This document shows, piece by piece, positions 16,185-24,531 of a DNA stretch of 64,000 bases (position 1 is its first letter; every line of letters starts with the position of its first letter). The DNA comes from Acuticoccus sp. I52.16.1 (lineage in GTDB: Bacteria; Pseudomonadota; Alphaproteobacteria; Rhizobiales; Amorphaceae). The position numbers and the translations under genes are program-made. The DNA is taken from the NCBI RefSeq assembly GCF_022865125.1, contig NZ_CP094832.1, positions 1 through 64,000 on the forward strand. The letters run 5' to 3'. Below the pieces are notes generated by a model that was not told the origin of the DNA, made no database searches, and saw nothing but the letters and a program-made list of their open reading frames with translations.

Positions 16185-16224
16185 GATGAAGGGTTCCGAT
16201 AAAATGCGATGAAATTGGAGTGTG

Positions 16225-16279
16225 TCCGCCGGCCCGGCGAAGGACTGCGGCGGGGCGCCGTCTCACCCGGGCCGGCGGA
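16225..16279. terminator. Long hairpin between the small Cys-containing gene and the RTX gene
   Basis: A perfect 13-bp stem TCCGCCGGCCCGG (16225-16237) pairs with 16267-16279, around a 29-nt loop that can itself fold. It lies 3 bp after the stop of the small secreted protein and upstream of the RTX start, both on the minus strand. No T tract follows, so it may be a terminator, an attenuator or an mRNA-stabilising loop. Confidence 0.5.
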
Positions 16280-16282
16280 GCG

Positions 16283-16549
16283 TCAGCGCCGGATCTGCCG
16301 TCGCGTGGCGGCGGCATTGTGCGAACCGCTGCTGGCGCCGGGCGCCTTGAACTGACCGTCGCACTGCTTGTACCCGTTCTTGAGACACGCACTGCGACGC
16401 GGCTCGGAGTAATTGTTGCAGGAGGACGTGACACCGTCGTAGCATTGGCCGCGGTTGTTGTAGGCCGCCTGCGCCGTCATGTTTGAGATCGCCATCGAGC
16501 AGATGATGATCGTGGACGCGGCGAGGGAAATGGTTCGAGCGGTCGACAT
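16283..16549 (-). CDS. Small secreted Cys-containing protein of unknown function
   Basis: 88 residues. A Sec signal peptide is clear (SLAASTIIICSMAISNMTAQ AA, cleavage near residue 28). The mature part has four Cys residues (QCYDG, SSCNNY, SACLKNG, KQCDGQ) that could form two disulphides, then a basic Ser/Ala-rich tail. GAAGGAAAG precedes the ATG. It stands upstream of the RTX gene on the same strand. I do not recognise the family. The signal peptide and ribosome-binding site support it as a real gene. Confidence 0.65.
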   Translation of the reverse strand: MSTARTISLAASTIIICSMAISNMTAQAAYNNRGQCYDGVTSSCNNYSEPRRSACLKNGYKQCDGQFKAPGASSGSHNAAATRRQIRR

Positions 16550-16661
16550 GATTTCTTTCCTTCGAACGGAAAATTGATTGAAAGGTCTTCGGACTTACGC
16601 GGCGCGACCCCGTCGCGGCGCTCCCGGTACATGGAGGCAGTTGCGCACGGATCGAAGAGGT

Positions 16662-16688
16662 ATCCGCGCATGGGCTTCATGCGCGGAT
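16662..16688. terminator. Hairpin in the 289-bp gap after the TetR gene
   Basis: A perfect 11-bp stem ATCCGCGCATG/CATGCGCGGAT with a GGCTT loop lies about 150 bp beyond the TetR stop. It lacks a T run on either strand. It is the only notable structure in 16550-16838; no other gene is seen there. Confidence 0.35.
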
Positions 16689-16838
16689 GTAGGAAGGGGC
16701 TGGCGGGTCGAACGGAGGTCGTGCCGGTGGCGCGTTGCGACGACTTGGGCGAGCGCGCGACCAGCGGACTCAGTTCGCGGCGATCCAGATGCGGATTGCG
16801 GCGAGTGAGTTGTCAGACCGGTGATCGTCTCGCGCGGT

Positions 16839-17501
16839 CTACCGCGGTCCCACGCGCTCCGGACCGTAGGCGCGCATGAAGACGCGGACCGCGCTTTCGA
16901 CGGTGGCGCGGACGTCGGCGTCGGTCGGCGCCGCGGTATGGCCGAAGAGGGCGCGTTTGGTGAGGGTGCCCTGGCACATCATCAAGAAGTGCGAGGCGGC
17001 CATCTCGTAGTCCTCGTCGATCGCCAGCCGGCCGCGGGCGACCTGCTCGCCGAGATAGCGGGCGAGGTGCTCGATGCCGCGGCGAGGCCCCTTCTCGAAG
17101 TACATCCGGCCGACTTCGGGGAACTTCTCCGCCGCGCCCATCACCATGCGGATCAGGGCGATGTGGTCCGGCGTTGTCATCAGCCGGAGGAACCGCTCGC
17201 CGAGGTCGAGGAGCACCGCCCGCGGGTCGGCGTCGAGGTCTTCGGCCTGGAACATCCGCTCGGCGGCGTCGCGCCGGTCCACCAGGACGAGGGCGGCGAA
17301 GAGCTCCTCCTTGTTGCGAAAATAGACGTAGAGCGTCCCCTTCGAGACGCCGGCGGCCTGGGCGATCTTGTCCATGCTCGCGCCGGCGAAGCCTTGGGCG
17401 CGGAAGACGCGTCGCGCCCCGGACAGGATCTCCTTGCGCTTGCCGGTGTCGGTGTCGTCCCCGTCGGTGGCGGCGTCGGGGACCGGGTCGCGGTGGGACA
17501 T
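16839..17501 (-). CDS. TetR/AcrR-family transcriptional repressor
   Basis: 220 residues. The N-terminal helix-turn-helix is clear: ILSGARRVFRAQGFAGASMD KIAQAAGVSKGTLYVYFRNK EELF at about 25-68. The C-terminal ligand domain contains a TetR_C-like MYFEKGPRRGIEHLARYLGE region. It is divergent from an EmrA/EmrB-type efflux pair, with two 19-bp palindromes in the gap, so it most likely represses both itself and the pump and is released by a pump substrate. Confidence 0.9.
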   Translation of the reverse strand: MSHRDPVPDAATDGDDTDTGKRKEILSGARRVFRAQGFAGASMDKIAQAAGVSKGTLYVYFRNKEELFAALVLVDRRDAAERMFQAEDLDADPRAVLLDLGERFLRLMTTPDHIALIRMVMGAAEKFPEVGRMYFEKGPRRGIEHLARYLGEQVARGRLAIDEDYEMAASHFLMMCQGTLTKRALFGHTAAPTDADVRATVESAVRVFMRAYGPERVGPR

Positions 17502-17576
17502 CGGTCGGGGTCTCGGTGCGGGCTGGGCACGGGCAACTCTGTCCGGAATAGCAGACAGCGTCCAGCTGATGTGGAT

Positions 17577-17595
17577 TGACTGAACGGTTCGGTCA
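17577..17595. promoter_or_regulatory. Palindromic operator 1 for the TetR repressor
   Basis: TGACTGAACGGTTCGGTCA is a near-perfect dyad: 8 of 9 pairs match, the exception being T against G at the fifth position. It lies in the divergent tetR/emrA gap. Its reverse complement equals operator 2 exactly, strong internal evidence that both are bound by the same dimer. Confidence 0.75.
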
Positions 17596-17614
17596 ACCTA
17601 TTTGCCGCAAGTAT

Positions 17615-17633
17615 TGACCGAACGGTTCAGTCA
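17615..17633. promoter_or_regulatory. Palindromic operator 2 for the TetR repressor
   Basis: TGACCGAACGGTTCAGTCA is the exact reverse complement of operator 1, centred 38 bp from it and 28 bp before the emrA start. The placement fits repression of the pump promoter and possible cooperative binding on the same general face of the helix. Confidence 0.75.
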
Positions 17634-17660
17634 TCCCTCGCGACGACGGACAGCCCGCAC

Positions 17661-19049
17661 ATGCAGCTCAAAAGCGACCGAGAGACCCGCGAGGCATCCG
17701 CCGCAGCGGACGACACGCTGGCGCTCGACCCCGACGAACCGGGGCGCGCCCCGCCCCCCGCAACGCCGCCCGCCGTGCCCGCCGCCCCGACCGGCGACGC
17801 CCCCGCGCCACAGGCCGCGCCCGACCCCGCCCCCGCCCCTGCGCCCGCCGCGCCGCCGCGGCGCAGCGCGAGGAAACGTGTCCTGCTCGTGGCGGTCCTG
17901 GCACTCGCGATCGGGGCCGCGGGCACCTTCGGCTACCGCTGGTGGACCGTGGGCCGGTTCGAGATCTCGACCGACGACGCCTATCTCGGCGCCGACATGT
18001 CGATCCTCGCCGCCAAGGTGTCCGGCTATGTGACCGACGTGGAGGTCGCCGAGAACCAGGCGGTGAAGACCGGTGACGTGATCGCCCGCATCGACGATGG
18101 CGACTACCGCCTCGCCGTGCGCGCGGCCGAGGACAAGATCGCGGTGCAGCAGGCGGCCGTCGCCCGCTTCGCCGTGCAGATCGACGCGGCGCGCACCCAG
18201 ATCGACGAGGCGAAGGCGAACGTCACGAGTGCCCGGGCCGACCTCGTGCTCGCGGAGGCCGAGCTGGACCGCAAGGCACGGTTGGTGAAATCGAACGTCG
18301 CCAGCCGCGAGACCTACGACACCGCCAAGGCTGCGGCCGACAAGGCGAGCGCCGCCCTCGCCGCCGCCCAGGCGACCGAGAAGGGGGCGGAGGCGAACGT
18401 CGCGGTGCTGGAGGCGGAGCGCAAGGAGGCCGAGGCGAGCCTCGCCAGCCTCTCCACCGCGCTGCGACAGGCCCGCCGCGACCTCTCGTTCACGGTGGTG
18501 CGCGCCCCGATCGACGGCATCGTCGGCAACAAGGCGGCGGAGGTGGGGGAACTGGTGCAGCCCGGCACGCGCCTCGCCGCGGTCGTGCCCCTCGCCTCGG
18601 TCTACGTGAACGCCAACTTCAAGGAGACGCAGCTCGAGGAGATGCGCCCCGGCCAGCGCGCGGAGGTCACCGTCGACGCCTTCCCCGGCGAAGTGTTCGA
18701 GGGCTATGTCGAGAGCATCTCGCCCGCGTCCGGAGCGCTCTTCAGCCTGTTGCCGCCGCAGAACGCCACCGGCAACTTCACCAAGATCGTTCAGCGCCTG
18801 CCGGTGCGGGTGGCCCTGTCGGACGAGGCCCGCGCCGGACGCACGTTGCGGCCGGGGATGTCGGCCGTCGTGACGGTGGACCGCCGCACCGGACCGGGGA
18901 CGGCCGGGCCCGCCGCGCCGCCCCGCCGGGCGACGCCGCCGGAGCCGGAGGCGGAGGGGACCCCGGTGGCCGCCGCCGGCCTGCCCCGGGACACCGCCGC
19001 GGCCGCCGAGCCCGCCGCGACAGCCCGCCGCCACGGCCGCGACCGCTGA
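17661..19049 (+). CDS. emrA: HlyD-family membrane fusion protein (EmrA-like)
   Basis: 462 residues. A Pro/Ala-rich cytoplasmic N-terminus (about 1-70) precedes one membrane helix (VLLVAVLALAIGAAGTFGYR). After it come STDDAYLGADMSILAAKVSG YV and a barrel-sandwich/lipoyl domain, a long alpha-helical hairpin rich in Ala and Glu (about 140-270), and VRAPIDGIVGNKAAEVGELV. It would link the inner-membrane EmrB-type pump to an outer-membrane channel, which is not encoded here. Regulated by the divergent TetR through the two operators. The Pro-rich leader and Ala/Pro tail are longer than usual. Confidence 0.9.
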   Translation: MQLKSDRETREASAAADDTLALDPDEPGRAPPPATPPAVPAAPTGDAPAPQAAPDPAPAPAPAAPPRRSARKRVLLVAVLALAIGAAGTFGYRWWTVGRFEISTDDAYLGADMSILAAKVSGYVTDVEVAENQAVKTGDVIARIDDGDYRLAVRAAEDKIAVQQAAVARFAVQIDAARTQIDEAKANVTSARADLVLAEAELDRKARLVKSNVASRETYDTAKAAADKASAALAAAQATEKGAEANVAVLEAERKEAEASLASLSTALRQARRDLSFTVVRAPIDGIVGNKAAEVGELVQPGTRLAAVVPLASVYVNANFKETQLEEMRPGQRAEVTVDAFPGEVFEGYVESISPASGALFSLLPPQNATGNFTKIVQRLPVRVALSDEARAGRTLRPGMSAVVTVDRRTGPGTAGPAAPPRRATPPEPEAEGTPVAAAGLPRDTAAAAEPAATARRHGRDR

Positions 19050-19059
19050 GGCCGCCGCG

Positions 19060-20640
19060 ATGAGCACCGTCGACGCCGCCGCCCTCGCGCCCCCCGCCCC
19101 CGCCGCGGGGATCGAGGGGCGCAAGATGATCGCCTTCATGGCGATGGTCTTCGGCATGTTCATGGCGATCCTCGACATCCAGATCGTGTCCGCCTCGCTG
19201 TCGGAGATCCAGGCGGGCCTGTCCGCTTCGGCCGACGAGATCTCGTGGGTGCAGACCGCCTATCTCATCGCCGAGGTGGTCATGATCCCGCTGTCGGGCT
19301 TCCTGTCGCGCGCGCTCTCCACGCGCTGGCTCTTCGCGGGGGCCTGCGCCGGCTTCACCTTCATGAGCCTGATGTGCGCGACCGCCACGTCGATCGAACA
19401 GATGATCGTCTACCGCGCGCTGCAGGGCTTCATCGGCGGCGCGATGATCCCGACCGTCTTCGCCGCCGCGTACTCGGTCTTCCCGCGCGAGAAGCAGCCC
19501 GTGGTGGCGCCGATCATCGGCCTCGTCGCCACGCTGGCGCCGACCATCGGTCCCACCATCGGCGGCTACCTCACCGAGATCTTCTCATGGCACTGGCTCT
19601 TCCTCATCAACGTGGTGCCCGGCGTGGCCGTGACACTCACCACGCTGACCCTGGTCGACTTCGACGAGCCGAACCTCGCCCTCCTCGACCGCTTCGACTG
19701 GCTGGGCCTCGCCTTCATGGCCGGTTTCCTGGGATGCCTCGAATATGTCCTCGAGGAAGGGACCCGGAACGACTGGTTCGAGGACCGCGCCATCACCCTG
19801 TTCGCCGTCGTCTCGGTATTGTCGGCGCTGGGCTTCTTCTGGCGGGCGTTCACCGCGCGTGAGCCGGTGGTCGACCTGTCGGCCTTCTCCAACCGCAACT
19901 TCGCGACCGGGGCGACCTTCTCGTTCGTGATGGGGATCGGCCTCTACGGCCTGACCTACCTCTACCCGGTCTATCTCTCGGCGGTGCGGGATTATTCGGC
20001 GCTGATGATCGGTGAGACGATGTTCGTCTCGGGCCTCGCGATGTTCGTCACCGCGCCGATCGCCGGCCGCCTGTCGGCCCGGCTCGACCCGCGCTTCATG
20101 ATCGGCGCCGGGTTCACCATCTTCGCCGCCGGCACGTGGCAGGCTTCGGGAATCACGGCGGACTGGGACTTCTGGGAGCTGCTCTGGCCGCAGATCTTCC
20201 GCGGCGTCGGGCTGATGCTGTGCATGGTGCCGATCACCAACGTCTCGCTCGGCACGATGCCGCCGGCGCAGCTGAAGAACGCCTCGGGCCTCTTCAACGT
20301 GATGCGCAACCTGGGCGGCGCAGTGGGCCTGGCGATCATCAACACGCTCATCACCACGCGCACGGACCTCCATACCGAGCGCCTGGCGGAGAGCGTCGCC
20401 TGGGGTCGCCCGGCCGCCGAGGACGCCCTGGCGCAGATGACGGCGAACTTCTCCGCGCTCGGCTCGGACGCCGAGCGCGCCGCCTTGGCGCGCCTGGAGA
20501 AGATGGTCGAAGGGCAGGCGACGGTGATGGCCTATGCCGACATCTTCGTCGCGCTGACGGTCCTTTTCGTGCTCCTGTGCTTCGCGACGCCGCTGATGCG
20601 CCGCCCCGCGGCCAGCGGTGGAGGGGGCGGCGGCCATTGA
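19060..20640 (+). CDS. emrB: MFS multidrug efflux transporter, DHA2 family (EmrB-like)
   Basis: 526 residues with 14 predicted membrane segments, typical of DHA2 drug/proton antiporters. Key motifs: FGMFMAILDIQIVSASLSEI in TM1, WVQTAYLIAEVVMIPLSGFL (motif A region) and GPTIGGYLTEIFSWHWLFLI N (motif C). It starts 10 bp after emrA, so the two form an operon. Exports hydrophobic compounds such as uncouplers, fatty acids or drugs; the substrate is not inferable. Its stop codon is the first base triplet of a tandem repeat array. Confidence 0.92.
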   Translation: MSTVDAAALAPPAPAAGIEGRKMIAFMAMVFGMFMAILDIQIVSASLSEIQAGLSASADEISWVQTAYLIAEVVMIPLSGFLSRALSTRWLFAGACAGFTFMSLMCATATSIEQMIVYRALQGFIGGAMIPTVFAAAYSVFPREKQPVVAPIIGLVATLAPTIGPTIGGYLTEIFSWHWLFLINVVPGVAVTLTTLTLVDFDEPNLALLDRFDWLGLAFMAGFLGCLEYVLEEGTRNDWFEDRAITLFAVVSVLSALGFFWRAFTAREPVVDLSAFSNRNFATGATFSFVMGIGLYGLTYLYPVYLSAVRDYSALMIGETMFVSGLAMFVTAPIAGRLSARLDPRFMIGAGFTIFAAGTWQASGITADWDFWELLWPQIFRGVGLMLCMVPITNVSLGTMPPAQLKNASGLFNVMRNLGGAVGLAIINTLITTRTDLHTERLAESVAWGRPAAEDALAQMTANFSALGSDAERAALARLEKMVEGQATVMAYADIFVALTVLFVLLCFATPLMRRPAASGGGGGGH

Positions 20641-20701
20641 TGCCCCGGCCTGCTGATGCCCCGGCCCGCTGATGCCCCGGCCTGCTGATGCCCCGGCCGG
20701 C
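20638..20701. repeat. Four tandem copies of a 16-bp unit after emrB
   Basis: The unit TGATGCCCCGGCCTGC occurs four times in a row (copies 3 and 1 identical, copies 2 and 4 with one or two changes) and begins exactly at the emrB stop codon. Each unit supplies a TGA and can pair as GGCC/CCGG-rich stems. It may act as a terminator-like spacer or be a slippage product. Confidence 0.9.
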
Positions 20702-20715
20702 GCGGGGCCGGGCGC

Positions 20716-21216
20716 CTATCCGGTCCTGCCCTGCTTGCCGTAGCGCTTGACGACCCGGTCCCGCTTCAGGCGGGAAAGGCGCTGGAGCCAGAAGACGCCG
20801 TCGAGCTGGTCGATCTCGTGCTGATGGCAGACGGCGCGCAGGCCCTCCGCCTCCTCCTCGTGCCAGGTGCCGGCGAGGTCCTGGTAGCGCACGCGCACCC
20901 GCGCCGGCCGCACGACCTCCTCGCTCGCCCCCGGCATCGAGACGCTGCCCTCGGCGTGCCGGATCGTCTCCGGCGAGGCAAAGACGACGGCCGGATTGAC
21001 GTAGACCGCCGGCGCCGCATCGCCCGGCAGGTCGAGCACGACGACGCGCCGCGCCACGCCGATGTGCGGGCCGGTGATGCCGATGCCGGGGGCGGCACGC
21101 ATCGTGTCCGTCAGGTCGGCCGCGAGCGCCGCGAGCGCGTCGTCGAACCGATCCACCGGGGCGGCGGGCGTGCGCAGGCGCTCGTCGGGGAACATGACGA
21201 TGGGCCGAACGGTCAT
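20716..21216 (-). CDS. Peptide deformylase-like protein with altered metal ligands
   Basis: 166 residues of deformylase fold. The three family motifs are all modified: GxGxAAxQ appears as GIGITGPH (44-51), EGCLS as EGSVS (89-93, Ser91 in place of the metal-ligand Cys), and HExDH as HEIDQ (133-137, Gln in place of the second His). His133 and Glu134 remain. Such deformylase-like proteins are known in alphaproteobacteria, and normal activity on formyl-Met is doubtful. It is the last gene of the minus-strand liv operon, 9 bp after the AKR-RidA fusion. The context hints at a small formylated or amide substrate (inference). Confidence 0.82.
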   Translation of the reverse strand: MTVRPIVMFPDERLRTPAAPVDRFDDALAALAADLTDTMRAAPGIGITGPHIGVARRVVVLDLPGDAAPAVYVNPAVVFASPETIRHAEGSVSMPGASEEVVRPARVRVRYQDLAGTWHEEEAEGLRAVCHQHEIDQLDGVFWLQRLSRLKRDRVVKRYGKQGRTG

Positions 21217-21225
21217 CGCGCGCGC

Positions 21226-22668
21226 TCAGCCAACGATCGCCTCCGCCTCGATCTCGACGCGGTAGTCGCCGACGAGGCCGCCGACGGCCAGCAGCGTGTT
21301 GGCCGGCTTCGTGTCGGCGAAGACGCGGCCATGGGCGCGCGAGACCGGCTCCCACTCGTCGATGTCGGCGAGGTAGACGCGGGTGCGGACGATATCTTCC
21401 GGCCCACCGCCCAGCGCCCGCACCGCGCCGATGATCTTGTCGAGGATATAGGTCGCCTGCGCGCCGGGATCGCCGGGGGCGACGACGCGGTCTGTCCCCG
21501 CGGTCGCCGTCGTGCCGGAGACGAGGATGCGGTCGCCGATCCGCACCGCGCGGCTGAAGCCGGCGAGATCCTCCCACACGCTGCCCGAGGAGACCCGCGA
21601 CCGGCCCGGCCGCGTCGCTTCGGCGGCGTGGGCGGTCGGCACGTCGGCGAGGTGGTGGCTGAGGTCGCCGGAGGCGGTGAGGAAGGGGGGCTTGCGATAC
21701 TCGTCGCCGCAGTCGCCCGGCAGCGGCGTTGTCGCGGCGAAGGCGGCGGCGAGGCGCGCGTGGTCCTCGGCGTCGAGCGCGAAGGAGAAGAGGCGGGCAT
21801 TGTCGACCCGGTGCTCGCGCTCGCCGAGCCGCGCACCGACGATGACGCCGGCGACGTGGGGATGGTCCAGCACCCAGCGCGTCGCGACGTTGGCGATGGA
21901 GACCCCGTGGCGCGCGCCGATCTGCGCGGCGGCGCCGAGCACCCCCTGGTAGGCGTCCCACCCGCCTGCGGCGTCGATGAACCGGCGGTACTTCATGCCC
22001 GACCAGTCGGCGATCTCGGCCGGCTCCGGCCGGCCGAGCCAGCGCTCCGACAGGAAGCCACCGGCGAGCGTCCCATAGCAGAGGAGCTTGACGCCGTGCG
22101 CCGCGCAGACCGCCGCGAGGTCCGCCTCGGCGCGCCGGTCGAGCAAGGAGAACGACACCTGGTTGGTCAGCAGGGGCACCCCGTCGGCGAGCGCGAGGCT
22201 CAGGTGCGCGGCGTCGAAGTTGGTGACGCCGAGCGAGCGGATGACGCCCTCCTCCCTCAGCCGGGTGAGTTCGTGGAGCGCGTCGAGCCAGGCGGGATGC
22301 TCGAAGGTCCACCAGTGAAATTGCAACAGGTCGATCGTCTCGACGCCGAGGCGGGCGCGGCGCTCGTCGACCCCGGCGCGTACGACGTCCGGAGTCATCG
22401 GGCCGGGCGCGGGGCACCATTTGGTGAACGCGAGCGGGCGCGGCGTCGGGCCGCGCGCCAGCAGCGCGCCGGTGATCAGTTCGGCGCTGCCGTAGTGGTC
22501 GGCCATGTCGAACGTGGTGAACCCGTCGGCGGCGTAGGCGGCGAGCGCGTCGGCGGCGGCCTCGCGGTCGAGCGTGGTGCCGTCTTTCTCCATGTCGGCG
22601 ACCTGCCAAAGGCCCGTCAGCACCCGCGCGATCCTGAGATCCGGAGCGAGGTCGTAGGTGTCGATCAT
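21226..22668 (-). CDS. Aldo/keto reductase fused to a RidA-type domain
   Basis: 480 residues. Residues 1-330 form an aldo/keto reductase: FTTFDMADHYGSAELI (Asp, Tyr), LAFTKWCPAPG (Lys), LLQFHWWTFEHPAW (His), LCYGTLAGGFLSERW. Residues about 355-480 form a Rid (YjgF/UK114) domain: SRAVRIGDRILVSGTTATAG, YILDKIIGAVRALGGGPEDI VRTRVYLADI, and a C-terminal VEIEAEAIV. The Arg typical of RidA (PARS) is replaced in KPANTLL, so classical imine deaminase activity is uncertain. The start overlaps the livM stop (ATGA). A paralogous stand-alone reductase lies at 27206. Confidence 0.88.
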   Translation of the reverse strand: MIDTYDLAPDLRIARVLTGLWQVADMEKDGTTLDREAAADALAAYAADGFTTFDMADHYGSAELITGALLARGPTPRPLAFTKWCPAPGPMTPDVVRAGVDERRARLGVETIDLLQFHWWTFEHPAWLDALHELTRLREEGVIRSLGVTNFDAAHLSLALADGVPLLTNQVSFSLLDRRAEADLAAVCAAHGVKLLCYGTLAGGFLSERWLGRPEPAEIADWSGMKYRRFIDAAGGWDAYQGVLGAAAQIGARHGVSIANVATRWVLDHPHVAGVIVGARLGEREHRVDNARLFSFALDAEDHARLAAAFAATTPLPGDCGDEYRKPPFLTASGDLSHHLADVPTAHAAEATRPGRSRVSSGSVWEDLAGFSRAVRIGDRILVSGTTATAGTDRVVAPGDPGAQATYILDKIIGAVRALGGGPEDIVRTRVYLADIDEWEPVSRAHGRVFADTKPANTLLAVGGLVGDYRVEIEAEAIVG

Positions 22669-23618
22669 GTGGGGCTCGTCGGTTTGCGGCGCCGGCGGAC
22701 GGGCGTCTCGCCCAGGAGGCCGCCGGGACGCGTCAGGAGGATGGCGCACAGCGCGACGCCGATGCAGACGATTTGCAGCGAGGCGGCCCGCGCCTGCATC
22801 GCCGCCGGCACGACGGCGCCGATGAGCGCGCCGGACGCCGCCCAGATCGCCCACACCAGCACCGCGCCGAGGATCGCGCCGCGATTGTTGCCGCTGCCGC
22901 CGACGATGAGCATCGCCCAGACCTGGAAGGTCAGCGTCGGCAGGAAGTTCTCCGGCGCGATGAAGCCGACGAAGTGCGCCTGTACCGCGCCGGCGAGGCC
23001 CATCACCGCCCCGCCCACGGTAAATGCCTCGATCCTCAGCCGCCGCGGGCTCTTGCCGAGCGCCTCGGCCGCGGTCTCGTCCTCGCGCACCGCTCTGAGG
23101 ACGCGGCCCCACGGGCTTTTCGCCAAGGTCTCCAGGAGGAGGTAGACGATGAGCACCGTGGCGGCGACGAGCGCGAAATTGGCGAGTCCGAAGCGGGCCG
23201 GGTCGCCGGCCCAGGCCGCGAACGGCCGGGGAATGAAGGTGATGCCGAACGGGCCCCCGGTGAGCCCGGTGAGATTGAGGACGGCGAGCTGCACCGCGAC
23301 CGCGACGCCGAAGGTGGTGATGGCGAGATAGTCGGCCCGCAGGCGGATGGTGAGCCAGGCGACGAGGTTGGCGAGCAGGGCCGCCGCCGCCGCGGCCGCG
23401 AGCCAGCCGACCGGCAGCGGCAGAGCGAAGCCGCCGATGCGACCCACGGTCGCCGGCGAGGTGAGGATCGCCGAGGTGTAGGCGCCCACCGCCACGAATG
23501 CGGCGACGCCGACATTGAAGAGCCCCGTCAGCCCCCACTGCACGTTGAGGCCGAGTGTGATCAGCGCGTAGGACAGCGCGACGGTGCCGAAGAAGGTGGC
23601 GTAGGCGAGAAGCTCCAC
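22665..23618 (-). CDS. livM: Branched-chain-amino-acid-type ABC permease (LivM)
   Basis: 317 residues, strongly hydrophobic with 8-9 membrane segments and the LivM signature: YALITLGLNVQWGLTGLFNV GVAAFVAVGAYTSAIL at the N-terminus and the EAFTVGGAVMGLAGAVQAHF cytoplasmic coupling region near 205-225. It forms the import channel with LivH, driven by LivG/LivF. It ends inside the start of the AKR-RidA gene and begins 1 bp after the livH stop. The real substrate may not be an amino acid, given the reductase and deformylase-like partners. Confidence 0.92.
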   Translation of the reverse strand: MELLAYATFFGTVALSYALITLGLNVQWGLTGLFNVGVAAFVAVGAYTSAILTSPATVGRIGGFALPLPVGWLAAAAAAALLANLVAWLTIRLRADYLAITTFGVAVAVQLAVLNLTGLTGGPFGITFIPRPFAAWAGDPARFGLANFALVAATVLIVYLLLETLAKSPWGRVLRAVREDETAAEALGKSPRRLRIEAFTVGGAVMGLAGAVQAHFVGFIAPENFLPTLTFQVWAMLIVGGSGNNRGAILGAVLVWAIWAASGALIGAVVPAAMQARAASLQIVCIGVALCAILLTRPGGLLGETPVRRRRKPTSPT

Positions 23619-23619
23619 G

Positions 23620-24531
23620 TCAGCCCCCTTTCTGGCCGAAGATGCCCGAGGGGCGCAGCATGAGGATGGCGACCAGGAGCATGAAGGCCGCGCCGGCGCG
23701 CCATTCCGCGCCCAGGAGCGCCACCGTCATCGCCTCGCCGATGCCGACCACGAGGCCGCCGACGACTGCGCCCGGCAGGCTGCCGACGCCGCCGAGGATC
23801 GCCGCCGCGAACAGCGGCAGCAGCAGGTCGAAGCCCATGGTGGGCCGGATCTGCACGAGGAGGCCCATGGTGACGCCCGCCGCGCACGCCAGCGCCGCGC
23901 CCAGCACCCAGACGAGGCGGATCGTGCGGGCGACGTCGATCCCGGCGAGCGCCGCCAGCGACGGGTTCTCGCGCACCGCGCGCATCGCCCGCCCCGCCGC
24001 GGTATGCGCCACCAGGAGGTGCACCGCCACGACGAGGACCGCCGTCAGCCCGAGCGCGGCGAGCTGGTCGGGCGTGACGCGCACCCCGCCGGCGAGGCGC
24101 ATCGCGATCTGCAACTCGCGGGTGAAGTAGGCGGGGCTGGAGGTCCAGGCGAACTCGATCGCCGCGCGCAGCGCCAGCGAGGCGCCGAACGAGGCCATGA
24201 CGACGATGATCACCGCCGCGCCGTGCCGCCGCAGCCGGGCGAACAGCACCCGGTCGAGCGCGAGCGCCAGCAGTGCCGTCCCTCCCATCGCCAGCAGCGC
24301 CGCCAGAATCACCGTCCACCCGAACGAGAACGGCCCGATGGGAGCCGATACGCCCACCGCCGCGCCGATCAGCCCCGCCAGCGTCAGCGCGATGTAGGCG
24401 CCGGCCGTCACCAGTTCGCCGTGCGCGAAGTTGGGAAAGCGCAGGATCGAGTAGACCAGCGTCAGCCCGATGGCCCCGAGGCCGATCATCGACCCCGAGA
24501 CCAGCCCGTCGACGAAGACCTGCGGGCTCAT
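23620..24531 (-). CDS. livH: Branched-chain-amino-acid-type ABC permease (LivH)
   Basis: 303 residues starting MSPQVFVDGLVSGSMIGLGA IGLTLVYSILRFPNFAHGEL, a typical LivH start, with GRAMRAVRENPSLAALAGID as the coupling helix. About eight membrane segments. A longer open frame exists upstream but is the livF gene in another frame. Start overlaps livF stop (ATGA). Confidence 0.92.
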   Translation of the reverse strand: MSPQVFVDGLVSGSMIGLGAIGLTLVYSILRFPNFAHGELVTAGAYIALTLAGLIGAAVGVSAPIGPFSFGWTVILAALLAMGGTALLALALDRVLFARLRRHGAAVIIVVMASFGASLALRAAIEFAWTSSPAYFTRELQIAMRLAGGVRVTPDQLAALGLTAVLVVAVHLLVAHTAAGRAMRAVRENPSLAALAGIDVARTIRLVWVLGAALACAAGVTMGLLVQIRPTMGFDLLLPLFAAAILGGVGSLPGAVVGGLVVGIGEAMTVALLGAEWRAGAAFMLLVAILMLRPSGIFGQKGG

